A DNA stretch of 7,532 nucleotides from Phocaeicola sp. (GTDB lineage: Bacteria > Bacteroidota > Bacteroidia > Bacteroidales > Bacteroidaceae), in the NCBI GenBank assembly GCA_020026175.1, contig JAHHQV010000081.1, forward strand, positions 1-7,532, written 5' to 3'. The position numbers were made by a program, and so were the translations under genes. The notes under the pieces are model-generated. The model worked only from the letters and a program-made list of their open reading frames with translations, ran no database searches and was not told the DNA's origin. This document shows positions 1 to 5,647 of this stretch, piece by piece (the stretch's first letter is position 1; every line of letters begins with the position of its first letter).

Positions 1-15
1 AGCGAGGCTTTTTTA
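1..15. terminator. Half of a probable intrinsic terminator, cut by the window edge
   Basis: The window opens with AGCGAGGC followed by six T. On the plus strand this is the typical 3' arm and T-tract of an intrinsic terminator. Read on the minus strand it is the A-tract and first arm of a hairpin starting at the cysK stop codon (TAA at 15-13). The matching GCCTCGCT arm should lie just left of the window. It would then end cysK transcription and possibly also that of a gene arriving from the left. The hairpin cannot be confirmed because the other arm is not visible. Confidence 0.5.
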
Positions 16-948
16 TTGTCTAAAGTAAAGTTCTGTCGACAGGTATCTTTCACCGGTATCGGGCAGTATTACTACAATGTTTTTGTCTCTATATTCATCA
101 TTGGTAGAAAGCTGTATGGCTGCATACAGTGCTGCTCCCGATGAAATTCCGCATAACACACCTTCTTTCTGTGCTATAAGTCTTGCCGTCTGCATGGCAT
201 CTTCGTTTTTTATTCGTATAACGCTGTCTATAATCCCAGTATTTAGAATGTCTGGTATGAATCCGGCTCCTATACCCTGTATCTTATGTGGTCCTGGTCT
301 TTCTCCGGAAATGACAGCCGATGTGTCTGGCTCTACGGCAATAACCTTGACAGAAGTTTTTTTCTCTTTCAGTTTTTTTCCTGTTCCGCTTAGGGTACCT
401 CCCGTCCCTACACCTGCCACCAAAATGTCTATTTCCCCTTCTGTGTCATTCCATATTTCTTCTGCTGTGGTATGGTAGTGTGCTTCTGGGTTGGCTTCGT
501 TGCAGAATTGCTGAAGTATTATAGAGTTTTCGGTAGACTCTTTCAGTTCTTCTGCTTTTTCTATTGCCCCTTTCATCCCTTTAGCGCCATCTGTCAAAAC
601 AACTTCTGCTCCGTATGCTTTCAGTAGCAATTGTCTTTCTTTGCTCATTGTTTCCGGCATGGTGAGAATCACTTTATATCCTTTCAGCCCGGCTATCCAT
701 GCCAGTCCTACTCCTGTGTTTCCGCTTGTCGGTTCTATGATTGTTCCTCCGGGCATTAGTGACTTGTTTTTTTCTGCATCTTTAATCATGCTTAGTGCAG
801 CCCTGTCTTTTATACTTCCTCCGGGATTGAACATTTCCAGTTTGGCAATGATGGCTGCTTTCGAGCCGAATATCTTTTCTATGCTGTTTAGTCTCAACAT
901 AGGTGTTTTGCCTATAAGTTCGGTGAGTGAATTTTTGATGTTTTGCAT
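13..948 (-). CDS. cysK: Cysteine synthase A (O-acetylserine sulfhydrylase)
   Basis: PLP enzyme of the cytosol that makes L-cysteine and acetate from O-acetyl-L-serine and sulfide, the last step of cysteine synthesis. The 311-residue product is complete and of normal family length (about 305-325). Visible motifs, in order: NPGGSIKDR with the Schiff-base lysine at K47; the substrate loop TSGNTG at 74-79; the PLP-phosphate loop GTGGT at 181-185; KIQGIGAGFIP at 222-232; GISSGA at 267-272, whose serine contacts the PLP ring nitrogen; and LPDTGERYLST near the end. I chose the ATG at 948 because homology starts right after it. An in-frame ATG at 990 would add 14 residues encoded inside a hairpin. 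The gene lies 83 bases downstream of the DUF4491 gene in the same direction, with the hairpin in between, so it may be only partly co-transcribed with lrp. Cystathionine beta-synthase and CysM are less likely: there is no extra domain and the whole motif set is CysK-like. Confidence 0.95.
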   Translation of the reverse strand: MQNIKNSLTELIGKTPMLRLNSIEKIFGSKAAIIAKLEMFNPGGSIKDRAALSMIKDAEKNKSLMPGGTIIEPTSGNTGVGLAWIAGLKGYKVILTMPETMSKERQLLLKAYGAEVVLTDGAKGMKGAIEKAEELKESTENSIILQQFCNEANPEAHYHTTAEEIWNDTEGEIDILVAGVGTGGTLSGTGKKLKEKKTSVKVIAVEPDTSAVISGERPGPHKIQGIGAGFIPDILNTGIIDSVIRIKNEDAMQTARLIAQKEGVLCGISSGAALYAAIQLSTNDEYRDKNIVVILPDTGERYLSTELYFRQ

Positions 949-957
949 AATTATGAA

Positions 958-999
958 AAAGAGTTCATGACTTGACTTAAAGTAAATCATGAACTCTTT
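958..999 (-). terminator. Perfect 13-bp hairpin with T-tract, upstream of cysK
   Basis: The arms 958-970 (AAAGAGTTCATGA) and 987-999 (TCATGAACTCTTT) are exact reverse complements around a 16-base loop. Read on the minus strand, the stem runs into five T (complement of 956-960), as in an intrinsic terminator. It sits 32 bases after the stop of the DUF4491 gene and ends 9 bases before the cysK ATG. It can therefore end the lrp-DUF4491 transcript or act as an attenuator/leader hairpin of cysK. The plus-strand side is also T-rich, but no plus-strand gene needs a terminator here. The structure is seen directly; its role is inferred. Confidence 0.65.
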
Positions 1000-1031
1000 A
1001 TTTTATATTTTTCAGGAAAGCGGTGTTTCCC

Positions 1032-1343
1032 TTAAGATTCGTATTCTTTTTTTCTTTTGGGGTTCATAGGAAACCATCCTTTTTTTACTCTTTCTTTTTG
1101 GTCGAATATCTCTTTTATGGTCCAGAATGATGAAAACGAGAAAACTCCAAGAAGAGATGATATAAGTATATTGTCGATAAATACAGAACCTGCAGTGCCT
1201 ATTATGCCAAGCAGCAGGAATATCCACCAACATTTTGTACCCCAATAGTATTCGGCTTTGATTACTACCGGATGAAACAATCCTATTATAAGGAATGTGC
1301 TTAAACCTATGATAATACCTTCTAAGTTGAAATTTTCAAACAT
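1032..1343 (-). CDS. Small inner-membrane protein, DUF4491 family
   Basis: A 103-residue membrane protein of unknown function. It has three hydrophobic stretches that should be transmembrane helices: about 8-28 (starting GIIIGLSTFLIIGLFHP), 38-55 (WWIFLLLGIIGTAGSVF) and 58-75 (NILISSLLGVFSFSSFW). A basic cytoplasm-type tail follows (KEIFDQKERVKKGWFPMNPKRKK). The motifs GLFHPVVIKAEYYWGTKCWW and KKGWFPMNPKRK match my memory of the DUF4491 family, common in Bacteroidales. The ATG at 1343 is the only sensible start, and the length is about normal for the family. It begins 5 bases after the lrp stop codon, so the two genes are almost certainly one operon. No catalytic residues are evident. A link to amino-acid or sulfur transport would be speculation from context only. 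Confidence 0.8.
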   Translation of the reverse strand: MFENFNLEGIIIGLSTFLIIGLFHPVVIKAEYYWGTKCWWIFLLLGIIGTAGSVFIDNILISSLLGVFSFSSFWTIKEIFDQKERVKKGWFPMNPKRKKEYES

Positions 1344-1348
1344 ATTAG

Positions 1349-1813
1349 CTATTTGTCAGTGTGTATTGGAATTTCTTTTTTAATGCTCTGTTCTAATGAA
1401 ATAAGAGTTTCTGTTGCTATAACTCCCGGTATTTCCTGTATCTGAGAGTTCAGCAATGACATCAGATGTTCGTTGTCGGAAGAATAAAGTTTTGTAAGCA
1501 TAGTGTAAGGACCTGTAGTGAAATGACATTCCACTATTTCAGGAATCTTCATAAGTTCTGTAACTACACTTTTATACATAGAACCCTTTTCGAGTTTGAT
1601 ACCTACATATGTGCATGTCATATATCCAAGGCTCTTTGGATTTACGTGATAGCCTGAGCCTATTATAACACCCAGATCAATCAGTCTCTGTACTCTTTGG
1701 TGTATTGCTGCACGTGAAACTCCACATTCTGCTGCAACATCTTTGAAAGGAATACGCGCATTCTGTGAAATGATTTCCAGAATCTGCTTGTCTAATTTAT
1801 CAATCTTTTCCAT
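1349..1813 (-). CDS. Lrp/AsnC family transcriptional regulator
   Basis: A 154-residue feast/famine regulator, full length for the family (about 140-165). Residues 4-60 form the AsnC-type winged helix-turn-helix: LDKQILEIISQNAR, then the recognition region CGVSRAAIHQRVQRLIDLGVI, where the usual conserved SxxxVxxRVxxLxxxGVI pattern is clear. Residues 66-145 form the RAM effector-binding and oligomerisation domain, with VECHFTTGPYTMLTKLY at 94-110 and the late LISLEQSIKKEIPI segment. In many family members the TG loop reads TGxYDxxL; here it is TGPYTML, with threonine where aspartate is common. Such proteins act as DNA-wrapping dimers or octamers that sense an amino acid. The gene is first in its operon, followed at 5 bases by the DUF4491 gene and then by cysK, so cysteine or a related metabolite is a reasonable guess for the effector. 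That guess rests on context alone. Autoregulation from the AT-rich upstream region is likely. Confidence 0.92.
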   Translation of the reverse strand: MEKIDKLDKQILEIISQNARIPFKDVAAECGVSRAAIHQRVQRLIDLGVIIGSGYHVNPKSLGYMTCTYVGIKLEKGSMYKSVVTELMKIPEIVECHFTTGPYTMLTKLYSSDNEHLMSLLNSQIQEIPGVIATETLISLEQSIKKEIPIHTDK

Positions 1814-1844
1814 AATAGTATGTTCTTTTATATCATTTTGTAAG

Positions 1845-1852
1845 CAAATGTA
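1845..1852 (-). promoter_or_regulatory. Candidate -7 box of the lrp promoter (TACATTTG)
   Basis: Read on the minus strand, 1852-1845 is TACATTTG, a full match to the Bacteroidetes primary-sigma -7 consensus TAnnTTTG. The start of transcription would fall near 1840, giving a leader of about 25 bases before the lrp ATG at 1813. The expected -33 TTTG about 19 bases further upstream is not clear (only a TATTT-like stretch near 1868-1873), so support is partial. Confidence 0.45.
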
Positions 1853-1993
1853 GAAAAAGTTTTTTATTAAATAGCTTTTTTATTTGAAAAAACGAAGATA
1901 TTTAATGTAATTTGAGCGTTTTATCTTAATAATGTCAATCTTTTTTATTGTTTTGTTTGATAAAAGATATTGTTACTTTCTTTATGATATAAA

Positions 1994-2027
1994 CAAATAT
2001 ATGTAATGATTTGTTCTTTATGTCAAA
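1994..2027 (-). promoter_or_regulatory. Second candidate leftward promoter (TTTG ... TATATTTG)
   Basis: On the minus strand, TTTG at 2027-2024 (inside TTTTGACA) precedes TATATTTG at 2001-1994, another full match to TAnnTTTG. The 22-base spacing is a little long compared with the usual 19-21. It would give lrp a leader of about 175 bases. It may be an alternative to the nearer box, or chance in AT-rich DNA. Confidence 0.3.
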
Positions 2028-2030
2028 ATA

Positions 2031-2062
2031 TTAAGTTATTGTTATTATTTCTGCTAACTTTG
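2031..2062 (+). promoter_or_regulatory. Promoter of the NUDIX-TPR-barrel operon
   Basis: TAACTTTG at 2055-2062 is a full match to the Bacteroidetes -7 box TAnnTTTG. A weak -33 element (TTAAG, 2031-2035) lies exactly 19 bases upstream. Transcription should start near 2067-2069, leaving a leader of about 20 bases before the ATG at 2089. This position rules out the in-frame GTG at 2062 as the start codon, because that GTG overlaps the -7 box. Confidence 0.6.
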
Positions 2063-2088
2063 TGTCATTGAATCAAAAAACTAGAATT

Positions 2089-2625
2089 ATGCATCCATTG
2101 CAATTGTTCAAATATTGTCCCGAGTGCGGATCTTCTCATTTTGAAGTAAATAATGGGAAATCAAAAAAATGCAGAGACTGCGGATTTGTATATTATTTTA
2201 ATCCAAGTTCTGCTACCGTTGCCTTTATTCTGAATTCTAAAGATGAACTTTTGGTGTGTTGTCGTAAAAATGATCCGGCCAAAGATACGTTGGACCTTAC
2301 AGGAGGTTTTGTTGACATGTGCGAGACCGGAGAGGAAGGTGTGACTAGAGAGGTTAAGGAGGAAACCGGACTGGAAGTAGTAGAGACGAAGTATCTTTTT
2401 TCTTACCCTAATACGTATCTTTATTCGGGATTTCTGGTGCATACATTGGATATGTTTTTCTTGTGCAAGGTGGCGGATGATTCAAAGATTGAAGCCATGG
2501 ATGATGTTTCAGACTCTTTCTGGCTTGCTTTGGACAAAGTCAATCCTCGGGAATTTGGCCTTGATTCTGTACGTACAGGGCTGATACGTTTTTTAGAAGA
2601 ATATAAACTGAACAAATATAGATAA
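2089..2625 (+). CDS. NUDIX hydrolase with N-terminal zinc ribbon
   Basis: A 178-residue soluble hydrolase expected to cleave a nucleoside diphosphate linked to another group (X). Residues 10-31 form a rubredoxin-type zinc ribbon with cysteine pairs C10-x2-C13 and C28-x2-C31 (CPEC...CRDC). The NUDIX domain covers roughly 42-170 and has a perfect Nudix box from G73 to L95: G73, E79, R87-E88, E91-E92, G94. The E88, E91 and E92 side chains are the metal ligands. A zinc ribbon before a NUDIX domain recalls NADH pyrophosphatase NudC, but the NudC signature SQPWPFPxS after the box is absent; SYPNTYLYSG stands there instead. NudC's long N-terminal domain is also missing, so I do not name a substrate. 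The ATG at 2089 is preferred over the in-frame GTG at 2062, which lies inside the promoter. The stop codon is one base from the next gene's ATG, so translation is probably coupled to the TPR gene. Cytosolic: no signal peptide. Confidence 0.9.
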   Translation: MHPLQLFKYCPECGSSHFEVNNGKSKKCRDCGFVYYFNPSSATVAFILNSKDELLVCCRKNDPAKDTLDLTGGFVDMCETGEEGVTREVKEETGLEVVETKYLFSYPNTYLYSGFLVHTLDMFFLCKVADDSKIEAMDDVSDSFWLALDKVNPREFGLDSVRTGLIRFLEEYKLNKYR

Positions 2626-2626
2626 T

Positions 2627-5600
2627 ATGATGAAAAAAAGGAATGTTGTCTGGATAGCAGGTATGATGAGTATAATGCCTCTGGCTGTAGATGCTCAGTC
2701 GGTTGAACCTGTAACAGGCTCACAACGTCTGTTTGACGACGGTAGGCAGTTGTTTTTGCGACATGATTATGCTGCTGCTCGTCAGACTCTTGCCCAATAT
2801 ATAAAATCGGATGGAGACTTGGAGTATGCCGATGAGGCTGAGTATATGATTGTATGTACAGCTTACGAACTGGGCATGCACGACAGGATAGAAACAATGG
2901 AGAACTTCCTGAAGGCTCATCCTGAAACAAGACATTCCAACAGGGTAAAGGCTCTTATAGCTTCGGCATATTTCTTCGACGAAGATTATCAGAAGGCCAT
3001 AGCATGTTACAAAGAATGTGACCTTGATGCCTTGAATAATGCAGAGCAGGAGGATAACCTCTTCAGAATGGCTCAGTCGTATCTTAAGGCGGGCAATCTG
3101 GAAGAAGCTGCTGCCTGGTTTAAGGCTTTGTTGTCTGTTGGAGGGAAGTATGAAGATGATGTGATATACAATCTGGCATATATAGATTATGCTCAGGGTA
3201 AATATGCTTCTGCCATGAAGGGTTTTGATAAGGTGAAGGATTCTGGTAAATATGCTGCTGTAGCTCCGTATTATCTGGCAGACATTAATCTGATAAACGG
3301 CTATGCAAGCAAGGCACGCAATATGGCCGAACAATATCTGGGCGAGTATCCTACTCACGAAAAGAGTGGCATGATGAAACGTATTGCCGGTGAGGCTGCT
3401 TATTCGCAAAAAGACTATATATCTGCAATCCGTTATCTGGAGGAGTACAGAAAGGAAGTGACTCATCCTTCAAGGAATGCATTCTATAAGTTGGGTATGA
3501 GCTATTTCTATACGCAGGTATACTCGAAGGCTGCCGAATGTCTTGGCCATACAACTGATGCAAAGGATGAGATGACTCAGAATGCTTATCTTAATATGGG
3601 ACTTTCCTTCCTCCAACTGAAGGAAAGAAATCAGGCACGTATGGCTTTCGAGCAGGCTTCTACATTCAATTTCGACAGACAGGTAAAGGAACAGGCTTTG
3701 TATAATTACGCATTGTGCATACACGAAACTTCTTATTCGGCTTTTGCAGAATCGGTGACGGTATTCGAGAGGTTCTTGAATGAATTTCCTTCTTCTGTAT
3801 ATGCTGATAAAGTGAACGATTATCTGATAGAAGTGTATATGAATACTCGTAGCTATATGGCTGCTCTTAATTCGATTGCCAAAATAAGCCAGCCAGGTAC
3901 ACGTATACTTGAGGCTAAACAGAAATTGTTGTTCAGACTTGGAACTCAGGCTTTTGCACAGGCTTCGTTTGAAAATGCCATTGATTATTTCTCACAGTCT
4001 CTTCAGCTTGGAAGATATAGTGTAAAGACAAAGGCTGATGCTTATTTCTGGAGAGGTGAATCGAAGTTCAGACTGAAGAATTATGAACCTGCCGCTGCCG
4101 ATTTCAGACAGTATTTGGAATTTTCTAATGACAGAAAGAGCAGAGAATATGGTCTGGCTTTGTATAATCTGGGTTATACGTCTTTCAAACAGAAGAAATA
4201 CGATAATGCTTTGATATGGTTCAACCGTTGTGTGCAGTCGGGAAGTGGAATAGATACTTCTGTAAGAGGAGATGCTTATAACCGTGCGGGCGACTGCTAT
4301 TTCTATAACAGACAGTTTGATGAGGCAAAAGCTCAATATGCTCAGGCTGTAGCCGTGGAACCTTCGTTTGGAGACTATTCTTTGTTCCAGGAGGGGTTTG
4401 TGAAAGGTCTTCAGAAAAACTATGCAGGAAAGATAGAAACTCTTAATTCGTTGCTCTCAAAATATCCTTCATCGCAGTATATTGATGATGCTCTTTATGA
4501 ACAGGGAAGGGCTTTTGTACAGATGGAACAGTCGGGAAATGCTATAGGACGATATAAACTTTTGGTGGAACGCTATCCTGAAAGTCCGCTTTCGCGAAAA
4601 GCAGCCAATGAAATAGGTCTTCTGTATTATCAGAATGACAAATACAACGAGGCCATTGCTGCCTACAAGAATGTCATTTCTTCTTATCCAGGCAGTGAAG
4701 AAGCACGTATGGCACAGCGTGACTTGAAGTCATTGTATATCGACATCAATAAGGTGGATGATTTTATGGATTATGCTTCTTCTATACCAGGAGGAACAAG
4801 CTTCAATGTGAGCGAGAGGGATTCTCTTACTTATATAGCTTCGGAAAGGGCATACATGCGTGGAAATATAGCTGAAGCAAAATCGGGATTTACTCATTAT
4901 CTGCAATCTTTCGGTCAGGGTGCATTCAGTGTAAATGCTTATTATTATCTTGGCATTATAGCTTATAATGAAAAGGATTATGTTCAGGCTGGTAGTTTCT
5001 TGGGTAAAGTAGTGGAATATCCTGACAGTAAATTCTCGACTGAAGCCATGAACCTTTGTGCGGGAATGGCTTATAACGGAAAAGAATATTCAAAGGCACT
5101 GGAACTTTACAAGAGGCTGGCTGATAGAACCGGAAATCAGGAGGAGAGAATCATGGCTGAGACTGGAGCTATGAGAAGTGCTAAGATGATGGGAGATAAT
5201 AAGGAAATCATTCAGTCGTCATCTGCTCTTCTGGCCAACAGCAAGCTTGTGCCCGAAATAATGACTGAGGCACGATATGACAGGGCAAAGGCTTTGATAC
5301 AAACCGGACAGAAAAATGAAGCATTGGCCGACCTGAAGGTATTGGCTAAAGATACACGAAATGTTTATGGTGCAGAAGCCAAGTATCTTGTGGCTCAAAT
5401 ATGTTTTGATGAGGGTAAGGTGAAAGAGGCTGAAAAGGAAATACTTGAATATATTGAAGTAAGTACACCTCATGCTTATTGGTTGGCTAGGGGTTTTGTC
5501 CTTTTGTCTGATGTATATGTCAAATTGGGACGTAATCTTGAAGCAAAACAGTATCTGCTGTCTTTGAAACAGAACTATAATGAAAGTGATGATATAGCGG

Positions 5601-5647
5601 ATATGATAGAAACAAGATTGTCAAAACTTAATACAGAGAAGCAATGA
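2627..5647 (+). CDS. Secreted giant TPR-repeat protein, likely periplasmic scaffold
   Basis: A 1006-residue exported protein made almost wholly of tetratricopeptide repeats. Residues 1-23 are a signal peptide (basic MMKKR, hydrophobic core, likely cut after VDA before Q24). There is no lipobox cysteine, so it should be soluble in the periplasm or held there by a partner. By eye I count 20-25 helix pairs with the TPR pattern. Clear ones lie near 147-175 (MAQSYLKAGNLEEAAAWFKA), 180-203, 288-306, 434-460, 471-497, 510-537, 548-575, 656-685, 769-795, 880-905 and 914-943. A break near 690-735 (LKSLYIDINKVDDFMDYASS, then PGGTSF and SERDSLTYIASERAYMRGN) looks specially conserved rather than degenerate. 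Such superhelices bind peptides or proteins and have no enzymatic residues. It starts one base after the NUDIX gene and overlaps the barrel gene by four bases, which implies coordinated production with the barrel. Two start codons sit in tandem (2627 and 2630); the choice does not alter the signal peptide. CpoB/YbgF- or BamD-like roles are conceivable, but those proteins are far shorter. Confidence 0.9.
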   Translation: MMKKRNVVWIAGMMSIMPLAVDAQSVEPVTGSQRLFDDGRQLFLRHDYAAARQTLAQYIKSDGDLEYADEAEYMIVCTAYELGMHDRIETMENFLKAHPETRHSNRVKALIASAYFFDEDYQKAIACYKECDLDALNNAEQEDNLFRMAQSYLKAGNLEEAAAWFKALLSVGGKYEDDVIYNLAYIDYAQGKYASAMKGFDKVKDSGKYAAVAPYYLADINLINGYASKARNMAEQYLGEYPTHEKSGMMKRIAGEAAYSQKDYISAIRYLEEYRKEVTHPSRNAFYKLGMSYFYTQVYSKAAECLGHTTDAKDEMTQNAYLNMGLSFLQLKERNQARMAFEQASTFNFDRQVKEQALYNYALCIHETSYSAFAESVTVFERFLNEFPSSVYADKVNDYLIEVYMNTRSYMAALNSIAKISQPGTRILEAKQKLLFRLGTQAFAQASFENAIDYFSQSLQLGRYSVKTKADAYFWRGESKFRLKNYEPAAADFRQYLEFSNDRKSREYGLALYNLGYTSFKQKKYDNALIWFNRCVQSGSGIDTSVRGDAYNRAGDCYFYNRQFDEAKAQYAQAVAVEPSFGDYSLFQEGFVKGLQKNYAGKIETLNSLLSKYPSSQYIDDALYEQGRAFVQMEQSGNAIGRYKLLVERYPESPLSRKAANEIGLLYYQNDKYNEAIAAYKNVISSYPGSEEARMAQRDLKSLYIDINKVDDFMDYASSIPGGTSFNVSERDSLTYIASERAYMRGNIAEAKSGFTHYLQSFGQGAFSVNAYYYLGIIAYNEKDYVQAGSFLGKVVEYPDSKFSTEAMNLCAGMAYNGKEYSKALELYKRLADRTGNQEERIMAETGAMRSAKMMGDNKEIIQSSSALLANSKLVPEIMTEARYDRAKALIQTGQKNEALADLKVLAKDTRNVYGAEAKYLVAQICFDEGKVKEAEKEILEYIEVSTPHAYWLARGFVLLSDVYVKLGRNLEAKQYLLSLKQNYNESDDIADMIETRLSKLNTEKQ

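Larger units (their letters stand above)
1814..2088. promoter_or_regulatory. Divergent AT-rich control region between lrp and the NUDIX operon
   Basis: These 275 bases contain no plausible gene. They are rich in A and T tracts, for example at 1855-1866, 1877-1892 and 1941-1947, which suggests bent DNA suited to an Lrp-type protein. Promoters in both directions are annotated separately. I found no convincing palindromic operator, riboswitch or small-RNA fold by eye. Confidence 0.6.

Noticed and set aside
77..478. Plus-strand open frames opposite cysK (also 641-970)
   Set aside because: They are antisense to a full-length enzyme with all catalytic motifs, and their translations show no signal or family motif.
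949..990. In-frame ATG at 990 extending CysK by 14 residues
   Set aside because: The extra residues would be encoded by the hairpin and have no CysK-like character; family length and homology fit the ATG at 948.
1015..1030. Small inverted repeat GGAAA/TTTCC just after the DUF4491 stop
   Set aside because: Only five pairs and no T-tract; likely chance next to the stronger hairpin at 958-999.
2062..2088. In-frame GTG start that would add nine residues to the NUDIX protein
   Set aside because: The GTG overlaps the -7 promoter box TAACTTTG at 2055-2062, so it would not be part of the transcript; homology and the zinc ribbon fit the ATG at 2089.
2089..2625. Naming the NUDIX gene nudC
   Set aside because: The zinc ribbon suggests it, but the SQPWPFPxS signature and the N-terminal domain of NADH pyrophosphatase are absent.
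2421..2930. Minus-strand open frame of 169 codons across the NUDIX-TPR junction
   Set aside because: Antisense shadow of two well-supported genes with no domain-like features.
2720..3466. Long minus-strand open frame (248 codons) inside the TPR gene
   Set aside because: It lies opposite a gene with a strong signal peptide and clear repeats, its translation is low-complexity Ile/Ser/Leu/Cys typical of an antisense frame, and it matches no recognisable family.
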